From the NCBI GenBank assembly GCA_002104895.1, contig MCFG01000058.1, positions 90,001-154,000 on the forward strand: a stretch of DNA of 64,000 bases. The letters are read 5' to 3'. Position numbers and translations under genes: made by a program. How positions within the stretch are numbered: position 1 is the stretch's first letter; each line of letters starts with the position of its first letter. This document shows, in pieces, positions 12,472 to 23,305 of this stretch. Under the pieces are notes generated by a model. It was given only the letters and a program-made list of their open reading frames with translations. It was not told where the DNA came from and did not search any database. The DNA is from Anaeromyces robustus (lineage: Eukaryota; Neocallimastigomycota; Neocallimastigomycetes; Neocallimastigales; Neocallimastigaceae).

Positions 12472-15400
12472 ATGTTAACAAAATCTTATATAAATAATAC
12501 TAAAAATAATACTACTGAGGAAACTACTTTTGCCCGTAGATTTCTTTTAACATTTAAAAAAAGAAAAGATGATCCAATTTTCGTTTTTTATAAATCTGAA
12601 GGTAATGAAGAACCAGTTAGATTTACATTCTCTCAATTATTAGTAGCCATTAATAATTTAGTAACTGGTTTATTCAAGACGGTTGGATTAAAAAAAGGTG
12701 ATGTTGTTGGTATATATTTACCAAATTGTTTACCATATATTATAGTTGAAGGTGCTATTGAATCTAGTGGTTTAGTTTTGTTTCAATTAAATCCAACATA
12801 TAAAAGTGATCAATTATCAAGACTTGTTAGTAAAGGAAAGCCTTCATTAATTGTAACCGTATCTCCTTTACTTCCAAATATTAGAAAATTTGATAATGAA
12901 ATGAAAGTTCTTTTAATTGATATTCCAAATAATGATATAGAACATAATAATTTTTCATTGAGAGAAATAATGAATACTGAATCTGATATAGAATTACTTA
13001 ATAATATTAGAAGTCAAATTCAACCAGATGATATTATCTATTATGGTTGTACTTCAGGTAGTACAGGTGATCCAAAAATTTGTGTATATACTAATAAACA
13101 ATTTACAGGTAATATTATGGGTGTTTCAGCTGAACATGAAGTTCCAACAGAAAGTAAAAGAATTGTAGGTTATATTCCATTCTTTACAACTACTGGTCAT
13201 CTTATAATAGGATTAATGTATTTACAAGGAGTCTATATTGCTTACACAGATAAATTTAATCCTGAAAAAATATATCAAATGGTTGAAAAAGAAAAACTTA
13301 CTGACTTTTCAGGACCACCATCAGCTTATTTAGCATTAATGCATCATCCAAGTAGAGGAAAATACGATCTTTCTTCTATAAAAGAATGTGTAGTTGGTGG
13401 AGCTGCTGCATCCAATGAATTTATAGAAGCACTTTTATCAAGTTTTAAGTTAGAATACTCAAGTAGTGGATATGGAATGACTGAAGGTTGTGGTTTAGTA
13501 TATAATATGCCAGCTAAATCTCTTGGATTTCCTGCAGGTCCTTTTAATAATTTTGAAGTAAGAATTGTTGATAGAGAAACAAGAGAAATTGTAGATATTG
13601 GTTATTCAGGTGAATTAGAATTCCGAAGTGAAGTAATGATGAAGGAATATTTAGATAATCCAGAAGCTAATAAAAAAGCTTTTACTGAAGATAGATGGTT
13701 TAGAACAGGTGATGAAGCTATTATGGAAGCCGATGGATTTTTAAAAATTACAGGTAGAATAAAGGAAATGATTATAAGAGGTGGTCATAATATTTGGCCA
13801 AATGAAATTATTGATATTATTAATCAACATCCTAAAGTTCATGAATCCGCTGTTTTTGGTATTCCTGATAAATTCCAAGGTGAATCTGTTGTAGCATTTG
13901 TTGTTCTTAAATCAGGATGTAAATTTGATAATTTAGAAAAAGAACTTCGTGATTATTTAAAAAAAAGATTAGTTCCTTATTCAGTTCCTACTTATTATTT
14001 TGAACTTTCCGAATTTCCTAAAACTTTATCTCGTAAAGTTTATATTCCTAAATTAAGAGTAATAGCTAATGATTTAATTCAAGAAAGATTTAAAAAATTA
14101 GCAGAAAATAATAAAGATAAACCTAAAACAGAACAAGGAAAAAAATTAGCTATATTATGGAGTCAATGGTTTGATGTTCCAGTTGATACTATTTCTAGAT
14201 CTACTAATTTCTTTGAAATGGGAGGAGATTCTTTAGTAGGTGTTCAAACAACAGCTCTTATTAAAAAATATTATGGAGATGTTCCGTTTAATTTCCTTAA
14301 TACTTATCAAACTCTCGGACAAATTGAAGATTTTGTAGATAATCCAGTAAGATGGTATCGAGCTTCAGCTAAATTACTTGAAGATTATAATGAAGCTAAA
14401 ACAAAACCAGCTAAAGAAATTTTTGGAGAAATTAATGTTACTAAAAACAATAATAGAAAGAGTGTAGCTGTTACAGGAGCTACAGGCTATCTTGGTGTAT
14501 ATGTTGTCAATGAATTATGTAAAAGAAATGATATAGATAAAATTTATTGTATTGGAAGAAGTTCTAATTTAAGTGAATTAAAAGCTAAAATGTTATCTAT
14601 GATGAGAAAAGTTAATATTCCAATGAATAATAAAATTGAATTAGTTATTGGAGATGTTACTAAAGCTAATTGTGCTATTGAACCAAAAATCCTTGAAACA
14701 ATTCAAAAAGAATGTAATGCATTAATTCATTGTGCAGCAGTAGTTAATTGGAATAAAACATATGAACAATTAAAAGATGCCAATGTTACAGGAGTAATTA
14801 ATGCAATGAAAATTGCTGGACAATCCATGAATTTTGTTTATATTTCATCCTTTGGAGCAGCATTAAAAAAAGATGAAACATTAAGTAATTCTATTCCTAA
14901 AGATGCCTTTGGATATATTCAAACTAAATGGTTATCAGAACATTATGTTAAAAGAGGAAAAGAAGTTGGAATTAATTCTACTATTATTAGACCATGTTAT
15001 ATTATTGCAGATTCTAAAACAGGAGTTTGTAATACCGATGATTTTATATATAAATTCATTAAACAATGTATTATTTATAAAATTGCACCATCAGGCGTTT
15101 TTCTTAATTTAACACCAGTAGATAAAGTTGCTATAGGAATTGTTAATTATATGCATTCTAATAAAATTATTAATCTTATTCCAGAAAAACAAACATCTAC
15201 AGATAAATTATTTAAGATGTATAATGAAAAGTATCATCAATCTATTAAAATGTTAGATAAAGATCAATGGCTTAAACAATTTTTAGAAAAATCTAAAAAT
15301 GATTTAAAATCATTATCTATTGTTCCATCATTAGTAGCTATTAATAAAAATTATGAAGTTACCAGTGATTTCTTAAATGGTAAAAATGGATTCCTTAATT

Positions 15401-15501
15401 TTGAAAATAAAGATATAACCCTTAATTTCAATAAACTTAACAAAAGTGAATTCTTTAATAAGGAATCATCCAAAAATCTCATCAGTAGATCTATTTGCTA
15501 A
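12472..15501 (+). CDS. NRPS-like carboxylate reductase (A-T-R), copy 2
   Basis: A 1009-residue intronless paralogue of the gene at 6595, with the same domain order: adenylation, carrier with MGGDSL, and thioester reductase with TGATGYLG and YIQTK. The open frame could be extended upstream by 15 codons, but I chose the internal ATG at 12472. It starts MLTKSY like the other copies and the added residues are low-complexity. From about 13,867 to 15,390 the DNA is nearly identical to copy 3, with only about a dozen differences by eye, including synonymous sites. The region encoding the acyl pocket (YSSSGYGMTEG, LGFPAGPFNN) differs from both paralogues. The pocket difference suggests a different acid substrate; this is inference. 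Confidence 0.92.
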   Translation: MLTKSYINNTKNNTTEETTFARRFLLTFKKRKDDPIFVFYKSEGNEEPVRFTFSQLLVAINNLVTGLFKTVGLKKGDVVGIYLPNCLPYIIVEGAIESSGLVLFQLNPTYKSDQLSRLVSKGKPSLIVTVSPLLPNIRKFDNEMKVLLIDIPNNDIEHNNFSLREIMNTESDIELLNNIRSQIQPDDIIYYGCTSGSTGDPKICVYTNKQFTGNIMGVSAEHEVPTESKRIVGYIPFFTTTGHLIIGLMYLQGVYIAYTDKFNPEKIYQMVEKEKLTDFSGPPSAYLALMHHPSRGKYDLSSIKECVVGGAAASNEFIEALLSSFKLEYSSSGYGMTEGCGLVYNMPAKSLGFPAGPFNNFEVRIVDRETREIVDIGYSGELEFRSEVMMKEYLDNPEANKKAFTEDRWFRTGDEAIMEADGFLKITGRIKEMIIRGGHNIWPNEIIDIINQHPKVHESAVFGIPDKFQGESVVAFVVLKSGCKFDNLEKELRDYLKKRLVPYSVPTYYFELSEFPKTLSRKVYIPKLRVIANDLIQERFKKLAENNKDKPKTEQGKKLAILWSQWFDVPVDTISRSTNFFEMGGDSLVGVQTTALIKKYYGDVPFNFLNTYQTLGQIEDFVDNPVRWYRASAKLLEDYNEAKTKPAKEIFGEINVTKNNNRKSVAVTGATGYLGVYVVNELCKRNDIDKIYCIGRSSNLSELKAKMLSMMRKVNIPMNNKIELVIGDVTKANCAIEPKILETIQKECNALIHCAAVVNWNKTYEQLKDANVTGVINAMKIAGQSMNFVYISSFGAALKKDETLSNSIPKDAFGYIQTKWLSEHYVKRGKEVGINSTIIRPCYIIADSKTGVCNTDDFIYKFIKQCIIYKIAPSGVFLNLTPVDKVAIGIVNYMHSNKIINLIPEKQTSTDKLFKMYNEKYHQSIKMLDKDQWLKQFLEKSKNDLKSLSIVPSLVAINKNYEVTSDFLNGKNGFLNFENKDITLNFNKLNKSEFFNKESSKNLISRSIC

Positions 15502-15599
15502 GATATTATTTAAAATTTATTATTATATTTTTTTTCTATAATAACTATAACAAAAAAAAATTATTTAATATTTATTTAAATTATTTTATTATTATCATA

Positions 15600-15634
<35 letters not shown>

Positions 15635-16073
15635 ATATAGATGAAATAACCAGTGATAAAAATGATAATACAATAATCCAATAATATTTAAAATATAATT
15701 AAATTAATTTAAGTAATATATAAATATTTATAATTGATTTATTATATATTAAATTAAAATAATAATCAATATTTCAAACAAAACAATAACATTGAAAAAA
15801 AAAACAACCAAAGAATATATGAAAAAAAAAAAATTTTTTTTACAAAAAGCATGCCAAATCTATAAAAGGAAAATAATGCAAACAAAACAAAACAAAAAAA
15901 AAACAAGTACAAAATAAATAAAAAAAAAACCAATAAAAACAAAAACTTTAATAAAAAAAAAAAATTAATAAATAAATAAATAAATAAATTAATAAATAAA
16001 TAAATTAATAAATTAAATTAATAAATAGATAAATAAATAGATAAATAAATTAATAAATAAATAAATTAATAAA

Positions 16074-16121
<48 letters not shown>

Positions 16122-16126
16122 ATAGA

Positions 16127-16181
<55 letters not shown>

Positions 16182-16186
16182 ATAGA

Positions 16187-16266
<80 letters not shown>

Positions 16267-16353
16267 AAGTAAATAAATTAAAACCAAGAGAAAAATAAAT
16301 TAAATAATTTGTGTTAATTTATTTTATCTCATTTAATTTATAATTAAATACAT
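15502..16353. other. Microsatellite-dominated intergenic region
   Basis: No gene is visible. It holds a 32-base poly-A run (15602-15633), A-rich sequence and a long (AAAT)n array to 16,262. Confidence 0.7.
15963..16263. repeat. (AAAT)n array with interruptions
   Basis: About 300 bases of AAAT units, interrupted by AATT and AGAT variants in the first third and at two later points; the block from 16,076 to 16,262 is nearly pure. The reverse-strand frame of Phe-Ile-Tyr-Leu repeats is an artefact of the repeat. Confidence 0.95.
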
Positions 16354-16469
16354 TTAATAACTTATCATTGTATAAAATCTTTCATTACATTTTTCATAAG
16401 CCACAATCAATATAATTTTCTTAAAAGTTTTTTTTTTTTTTTTATAAATAAGGTTTATATATTTTATTA

Positions 16470-16690
16470 TATAGGAAATCTTGCCCCTTCGGCCAGCATT
16501 GAGATCCTTGGCGATACTTTTAGGCAATTTCTGTTTCAAAGCAAGAGATGTGAGTTCGGTGCAGTTCCATGTTGGTAGCTTCTATATCACCTTTTTTATG
16601 GGATTGTCTTAAATCGAGAAATACCATGTTGTAAGCAATTCCAGTGTGTCAATGTTAAAACGGTTTTCTACATATTATTTAAGTATAAAT
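16470..16690 (-). pseudogene. GC-richer fragment resembling decayed coding sequence
   Basis: Read on the minus strand, this 200-base island encodes plausible protein in three short frames (NRFNIDTLELL, NMVFLDLRQSHKKGDIEATN and KLPKSIAKDLNAGRRGKIS). They run in the same direction but do not join in one frame. The base composition is clearly less AT-rich than its flanks. I do not recognise the family. It could be exonic debris of a lost gene, or exons of a gene whose splicing I cannot resolve. Confidence 0.4.
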
Positions 16691-17010
16691 ATTTAGAGTT
16701 TTTATTTATATCATAATAATATATTTTTATATATATATATTTTAATAAAAAATATTTAATAATTTTATTTTTGATTTTATTCTTAAAATTTTTTTTATAT
16801 GTTTGTCATGTTAATTAAAAGACATTAAAAATTGGAATGCTATCGCTGAAAAACAAGGAATTAAAGATAAAATTATCATAATAAAAATATTTCAAAAGTT
16901 TATTATATTATTCTTTATATTAAATATAAACATATTATTTTTTATTTTATATTATTATAATTTATATATAAATAAATAAATAAATATATTTAAATCAAAA
17001 TATATAGAGC

Positions 17011-17671
17011 GAGTTATTTATACCCAATATTAAAATATATTAAACCTATTGTTAAAAAAAAAAAGACCTTTATTTTTTAACAGTATGTATAGATATGGTC
17101 TATTTATTATTATAAATAAGTTGAAATAATTAATGGTATTTTAATTAAAAAAAATGAGGAATACACTTCCCCATGTATTCTCTTCCTTTAGTCTGTAAAA
17201 AAAAAAGATAATAATAAACTTTGTGACTTTAAACACATTATTATGATTGATTATGAATAGTCTCATCTTAATTAAATAGATATCAACTAGATAATACCTT
17301 TACGCTCTGATTGTGTATTAAACTCAAAAATAGTTTTTAAGAGTGGAAAAGTCTCAAATTAGTGTTCTTCTTACTGTTCTTATTATCAATAAAGTGATGA
17401 GTATTCATTTTGAACATTGGATATTTGATTACTCTTTTTTTTTTCTCTTTAATTTGGTATCTAAATCAATTTTGATGATGAATGGGACTATTTTATACCT
17501 TTATTATATAGTGAATCACTTAATTTTTAACTGAATTATCATTAATTATTTCAACTTATTTATAGTAATAAATAAACCGTATCTATACATACCTTCATTA
17601 TTCATTAAAAAATGAAGGTCATTTTTTTAATAATAGGTTTAATATATTTTAATATTGGATATAGATAACTC
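17011..17671. mobile_element. MITE-like element with ~125-bp terminal inverted repeats
   Basis: The left arm (17011-about 17138) and the right arm (about 17537-17671) are clearly inverted copies of each other. Both ends read gagttat(t/c)tata(t/c)ccaat inward, then aaatatattaaacctatt and, further in, aataagttgaaataattaat. The arms differ by scattered substitutions and small indels, so the element is not recent. The ~400-base centre carries no transposase; its two short open frames (17343 and 17655) look like chance. No clear target-site duplication is visible. The long arms and the lack of a coding gene fit a non-autonomous DNA transposon or foldback element; the superfamily cannot be told. 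Confidence 0.7.
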
Positions 17672-18436
17672 TGTATTTTTTATTTTTTTTCTTATTCATT
17701 ATATAATTAAAATTTTTATTATTTACTTTATTTTATTTTCGATAATATTTTTATGCTTATTTCTGTTTTCATTGTTTTTTTTTTTTGATTTCATTTTCAT
17801 ATTCATTTTTTGCTTCTACTTTCTTTCTTTATACTATATCGTTGGTGACCAAGTAATTTAATGATCTTATAATGAAAATTTTGGTAAAAAATATAAAAAA
17901 TAAAAATAAAGTATTATTTTTAGAAAACATAATATAAATAAAATATTGTTTTAAAAAATATATATAAATAAAATATTGTTTTAAAAAAATATATATATAA
18001 ATAAAATGATGTTTTTATTTATTTGGATATATTCAATTATTTTTTATTTGTTATTATTTATAATTTATTTATCTGTTTGTTATTTAATTATTAAACATTT
18101 AACTATTATAAACATTTTTTTATCACAAGTTATATTATTATATTGAATTTTAATACTTAGAAGGTTGAATAGAAATTAAAATACACAATATCATAGAAAT
18201 ATATAATATTAAAAAATTATAAGAAGAAAGGTAAAAAAATAAAAAGAAAGATTATAACAACTCAAAAGAGCAATTAATATTTTTATAAACAAATTATATT
18301 TAAATACCTTTCATCACTGAAGTAAATATTATTACTTATAAATAATTTTTAATATGTTTTTTAATAGTTTTAAACAAATATTTCTATAATTTTCCCATAT
18401 TTTTCACAATTATCATTATTTTTTTTAGGAATAATC
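17672..18436. other. AT-rich spacer with short tandem repeat
   Basis: No gene is supported. A 30-32 bp unit (aaatattgttttaaaaaa...) is repeated about 2.5 times at 17929-18015. Confidence 0.5.
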
Positions 18437-19347
18437 TTTATTTAAAATAATTAATTTAAATATAACATCCATGTGAAATATGGATTATATTAAAGTAAAG
18501 AGTATACAATACATGAAATGTAAAATAAATAAAAGTAATAAAAGATAATAAAGGAAATAATAAAATTTATTACAAATATTAATCAAATTAAAATATCAAA
18601 TTAACAAAAAGGAAAGAAGTTAAAATTAAACTTCTAATCTCTCTTTCATTCAACGAATAAAATACCATTCGAATTCGTGCCGGAATAAATTTCATGCCTT
18701 ATCTTTTTGACGTCAACACACTTGAGGCTATTCGAAGTGTTCTTATTGTTATTATACCCAATCGAGGAGAATCTGAAAAGATATACTTATAATTAGCATC
18801 TTTAAGAATTGTATTTCTATTTTGTTCAAACCCCTTACAAATGAAAATCTAATGAGAAAAACTTTGAGTTTTTTTAATCATAACAAGGATAGCACATATG
18901 AATATTTTCAAGTATTGATTAACCTTTAAGTAAAAAAACTTGTAATTAAATTGAAAACCGCTACATATTCTCATAATCCAGATGAACCTAAGGTTGGTAT
19001 TGGGGTAAGTTAGAGTAAGATATTTTATATTTTTTAATATTCTATATTTATATTTACATTCAATGTATGTAGTAACTCTTTTAACTTTTAGCTGGGTTTT
19101 TCTTTAAGTGCGTCTTTCTCTCTAAATATTTACTTTTAATTTCTTCTTTAAAGTAAGAGATTTTTTAATCCATAAATAATTTGGTATATTAGTAATATTT
19201 GTAATTAGTTCTTTAATAATACAAGAAATATTCTTCACATATTGAAATAACGAATTTGAACAATAGCATAAATCACTTAAAGGGGAATAAATCAAAATTC
19301 ACAAGATATATTATAAGTGCAAGTATTAGGGATAATAGATTTGTGTT
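18437..19347 (-). pseudogene. Degenerate gene of unknown family, tandem copy A
   Basis: This block aligns along its whole length with the next one (19381-20525), so the two are a tandem duplication. Read on the minus strand it encodes pieces such as ILVMIKKTQSFSH, FEQNRNTILKDANYKYIFSD and VDVKKIRHEIYSGTNSNGI, matching pieces of copy B. About 270 bases present in copy B are missing here (the junction lies near 18,800). The pieces are separated by stops, and the last one ends early. No domain is recognised. The composition is GC-richer than the surroundings, as exons are elsewhere in the window. Confidence 0.5.
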
Positions 19348-19380
19348 TTTTTTTTTTTTTAGACTAGGATTAATTTTTCT

Positions 19381-20672
19381 TAAAATAATTAATTTAAACA
19401 TACATGTGAAATATAGATTACATTAAAGTAAAGAATATATATTACATATATGAAATATAAAATAAATAAAAGTAATAAAAGATACTAAAGGAAATAATAA
19501 ATTTATTATAGATATTAATCAAATTAAAATATTAAATAAACAAAAAGAAAGGAAGTTAAAGTTAAACTTCTTAACCTCTCTCCCATTTAACGAATAAAAT
19601 ACCATTTGAATCTGTGTCGTAATAAATTTCATGCCTTATCTTTTTGATGTCAACTTCTTTGAAACCGTCTGGAGTATTCTTATCATTATTATACCAATTG
19701 AGGAGAATATGAAAAGATATATTTACAATTGGCATAATAACAATAAGAAAATGTGATAGATCCCCAAACCCACAATAATCAGAACAGGAGATTCTGATAA
19801 GCCTTTGATAAGTAGTTCATGCCACTGGTTCCTTTCCACATCAATGTCTAGTTTTTTCTAATGCATAACGCTCATCAAGGAAAAGTGTTGAGCATCAAGT
19901 AATTGATGCTATTTTTCATTACCTATATCCAAATCCATAAATATTTCCAGTGATTTATTTTCAATAGTTAAGGCAAACTTCAAGAAAAATTCATCAGCGT
20001 CGTTAAGAATTGTATTTCCATTTTGTTCAAAGGACTTACAAATGAAAATCCATTGAGAAAAACTTTGAGTTTTTTTAACCATAACAAGGCTAGCACATAG
20101 GAAAATTTTCAAGTGTTAACTAACCTTTAAATAAAAAAACTTGTAATTAAATTGAAAACCGTTACATATTCTCATAATCCAGAAGAACCTAAGTTGGTGT
20201 TGTGGGTAAGTTAGAGTAAGATCTTTTATATTTTTTGATAATCTGTATCTATATTTACATTCAATGTAAGTAGTAACTTTTTAGATATTAGCTGAGTTTG
20301 TCGTGTGTCTTTCTCTTTAAATATTTAATTTTAATTTCTTTTTTTCTTTCTTAAGGTCCGAGATATTTTTTTAATCCATAAATAATAATATAGCATACAA
20401 AGAATATTTGTAATTAATTCTTTAATAATATTAGAAAAATTTTCTTCTTTATCGAAACAACGAATTTGAACAATAGATTTACAAGATATAATATAAGTAC
20501 AAGTATTAATGTTAATAGATTTGTGTCCAAAGACTCCAAAATTATCCTCTATTAAATATAAATTGTGTTTTTTTTTTTTTTTTTTTTTAGTTTTATTCTT
20601 GTTACAATCATCATCATCATCAAATTTTTTAATATATTTAAACATCTTTTTTAAAGCATACAATTTGTACAT
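19381..20672 (-). pseudogene. Degenerate gene of unknown family, tandem copy B
   Basis: The better-preserved member of the tandem pair, read on the minus strand. A first segment from about 20,672 encodes MFKYIKKFDDDDDCN, a Lys run, then YLIEDNFGVFGHKSIN and IVQIRCFDKEENFSN. A second, about 20,112-19,909, encodes SLVMVKKTQSFSQWIFICKS followed by an acidic stretch. A third near 19,680-19,575 encodes VDIKKIRHEIYYDTDSNG, then ILFVKWERG and a stop. If introns separate the segments it could still be a gene, but stops within the middle part argue for decay. I cannot name the family; the acidic, Cys-containing segments give no catalytic motif. Confidence 0.45.
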
Positions 20673-21283
20673 ATATATTTAAACAAGAACTCATTCTATA
20701 AGTTTGTTTAAGTCTATGAATTACATTAAGTTTACAATAATACTAAATTTTACTTCCAATTCATTATATATATAACCATTATACAATTACTTTCCAAAGA
20801 TATATAAAAATATAGAAAGCAAAAATGCAAACTAAACAAACTGTAAAGAATTTATATAATTTTGTTACAAATAAATATAATATACAAATATTTATATATA
20901 TATTTTTAAAATTTAGTTATTTTTATTTTTAATTCTTATTTATTTTACTTTATTTTATTTTATTTTATTTTATTTTATTTTATTTTTTTTTTACAATTTA
21001 TTCATTCAAGATAAAGAAAATTATACTAAATTAAATCATATCTAACAAATAATAATTATTAAATTCAAAAAATTTATAATTTAATCATTTAAATTAAATC
21101 ATAATTATAAGGATTTAATAAATTAAAATATTTATATATATATATATATTATATTTTTGGAAAAAAAATTTTTTTTTTTAAAAAAGTTTTTTAAAACTTC
21201 ATACTATAATAAACTCATTCTATATTATTTATTATTTTTTTTTAATTAATTAATAGATTTCAATTTTTATTTTGTTATTTTTT
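20673..21283. other. AT-rich spacer downstream of the CotH gene
   Basis: No gene is seen. A (TTTTA)n run lies near 20,945-20,985. The part adjoining 21,284 would hold the 3' end of the CotH-like transcript. Confidence 0.6.
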
Positions 21284-23305
21284 TTACTTGAAATTAGCTG
21301 TAACTTTACAACCTTCATCTGGATAAATACCAATGGTTAATTGAGTAGATCTAGATTTATTAGCTAAATTAGAATACTTTTCATCTGCAAAGGTACAATT
21401 CTTTATTTCCCAATAATTTAATTTTCTACGATTATTTTTTGGTTTAGCGGTAAGATAAAGAATATTTTCTCTGAAATATTCTCCCTTATATTTTTTATCG
21501 AAAATCTTCCAACCATTATTAACAATAAAATTACCCTTTTTAAAGTTATTGGAGGTTACAGTAACAGTAACTGAAGGTTGGAATCCGAAATAATTTTTAA
21601 CTTGTTCCATAAATACGGCACGTCTTCCATTTAACCATCCTTCTATTATATCAACTTGATTATTAAAACGAACGTAATTTTCTTCAATAAAAGCTTCTTC
21701 TCCAAAACGATCATAATGGTCTTTCATTATAGGGGATAATTGTTTTCTTAATTCTTCTACAGTACTATTTACTCTTGTCATTTCAAAATCAATATTTCTC
21801 ATATCACTTAATGCATTAACAAATTCATTCTTAAATTCTTCATTTTCGATAAATTTGGTTATGAGTTGATTATAATAATATTGATCATGGAAGTAATTGA
21901 CAAAACTAAAGGAATCATAATCATAATTAGTTCCATCCATATAAAGTCCTATAGAAAATTCCATACCATAGGTTAATGGACGCCATTTACCATCAGCTTT
22001 AGGAATAGAAGTATCGGGATTTCTTACACGCCAAAATGAAAAATTGTTTCCGACAACAACTCCATCTACATTACAGATATAGAGGTTAGCAGCGGTATAC
22101 CAAGCAAATTCTTTCATATCAAAAATATTGGCTACTTCTTCATATTGAGTAGGTTGAGTCAAATCCATGGATAAAATCTTTTTTATTTGATCATTATATT
22201 CATCAACATCACTATCCTCACCTGCTTCTGCTTTATTAACATTACCATTACACTTTATGATTATTACATTATCTTTATCAATATCATAATTATTAGCAAT
22301 GTAATGTTCTGAGAAATCTTCATTAATAGAATATACACCCCAATATTCTCCATCTATAAAAGCAAGAGCCATATCATTTTGTTGAACTTCTAATCCTCTA
22401 TCACTAAGTAATCTTTCAATGACATTATCTCTGATCTTTGACCACTCTGAATCATTACCACCATTTCTAAGAACGAAAGTTTTATATTTTGTCACTGGAC
22501 CTTTACCATCAGAACGTTCATTTCCTGGTATTAAATCATATTTCAGATACTTTTCCCCATAATCTTCTCTATTTACAAAACGAAAACTTTTTTGGAAATA
22601 GGTTCTTGAAGCACTACCCATAATTCTTATACCTAAATCTTGAGTAAAACCAACTTTATTTTGTTTACGAGGGAAGTATTGAATAGTAGCAGGTCTTTCA
22701 GAAGATTTACCTTTTTGACTAAAATTACCTTCTACTTGAAAGGTATCTTTGTTAATATTTTCTGGATCTTCAGCTAACCAATCATCATATCTTTTTCCCA
22801 TAATATATATACCTTTTTCATAATCAAATAAATTAGCAGGATCAGTGATAATAGAAACTACTGGTAAATTATTGGTAGCCTTTTTTCTGTTTAATCCGAC
22901 AAAGTAGGTACCACTAACAACATTAGTTAATGTACCATCCGAAAGTTTAGCCATAGCTCTGATTACATTACCTTTCTTTACTTTAACTTTTGGTACAAAT
23001 TCTCTTTCAGGAGAAACTTTTGTAATATTACTAAGAACATTTTCTTCGTTACTTTTATTACGGAGGATAATTGGTTTTTTATAAACTGTAGAATTTAAGG
23101 TTGGAATAGTACCATCCAAAGTGTAATAGATAGTAGCTTTGGCATCTGAATTTTTTATTTCAAGTTTAATTGATTTTTTATCATAGAATCCACTAGCTAA
23201 ATTAAATGTTGGTAAATTATTAGTATCTTTATTTGTTTTTTCAACAATTTTTGAAGAAACAAGTGCTAAAGACGTTATAAGATTAAACAAGCTTATTATT
23301 TTCAT
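21284..23305 (-). CDS. Secreted CotH kinase-like protein
   Basis: An intronless 673-residue protein with an N-terminal signal peptide (hydrophobic to about residue 18). Residues 30-135 resemble a chitobiase/FN3-type domain (ATIYYTLDGTIPT, then a GTYFVG strand). The CotH domain starts at NLPVVSIITDP (146), continues through GIRIMGSASRTY, FVLRNGGND, YWGVYSINEDF (321-331) and NVDGVVVGNNFSFWR (412-426), and reaches WRPLTYGMEFSIG (441-453). CotH proteins are atypical kinases; gut fungi carry many, often attached to cellulosomes through dockerins, but none is present here. In many CotH kinases the last motif carries DxD acidic residues; here it reads GME, so activity is doubtful. The C-terminal 100 residues are a beta-rich tail. 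The role in the secretome is unknown. Confidence 0.85.
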   Translation of the reverse strand: MKIISLFNLITSLALVSSKIVEKTNKDTNNLPTFNLASGFYDKKSIKLEIKNSDAKATIYYTLDGTIPTLNSTVYKKPIILRNKSNEENVLSNITKVSPEREFVPKVKVKKGNVIRAMAKLSDGTLTNVVSGTYFVGLNRKKATNNLPVVSIITDPANLFDYEKGIYIMGKRYDDWLAEDPENINKDTFQVEGNFSQKGKSSERPATIQYFPRKQNKVGFTQDLGIRIMGSASRTYFQKSFRFVNREDYGEKYLKYDLIPGNERSDGKGPVTKYKTFVLRNGGNDSEWSKIRDNVIERLLSDRGLEVQQNDMALAFIDGEYWGVYSINEDFSEHYIANNYDIDKDNVIIIKCNGNVNKAEAGEDSDVDEYNDQIKKILSMDLTQPTQYEEVANIFDMKEFAWYTAANLYICNVDGVVVGNNFSFWRVRNPDTSIPKADGKWRPLTYGMEFSIGLYMDGTNYDYDSFSFVNYFHDQYYYNQLITKFIENEEFKNEFVNALSDMRNIDFEMTRVNSTVEELRKQLSPIMKDHYDRFGEEAFIEENYVRFNNQVDIIEGWLNGRRAVFMEQVKNYFGFQPSVTVTVTSNNFKKGNFIVNNGWKIFDKKYKGEYFRENILYLTAKPKNNRRKLNYWEIKNCTFADEKYSNLANKSRSTQLTIGIYPDEGCKVTANFK

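Noticed and set aside
16066-16287. Minus-strand frame of Phe-Ile-Tyr-Leu repeats
   Set aside because: It is the translation of the (AAAT)n array; similar frames at 1277, 26,016 and 42,832 have the same cause, the first partly overlapping a real exon on the other strand.
17343-17861. Two open frames of 63 and 68 residues in and beside the MITE-like element
   Set aside because: They are hydrophobic low-complexity frames without motif similarity, and one crosses the element's inverted arm.
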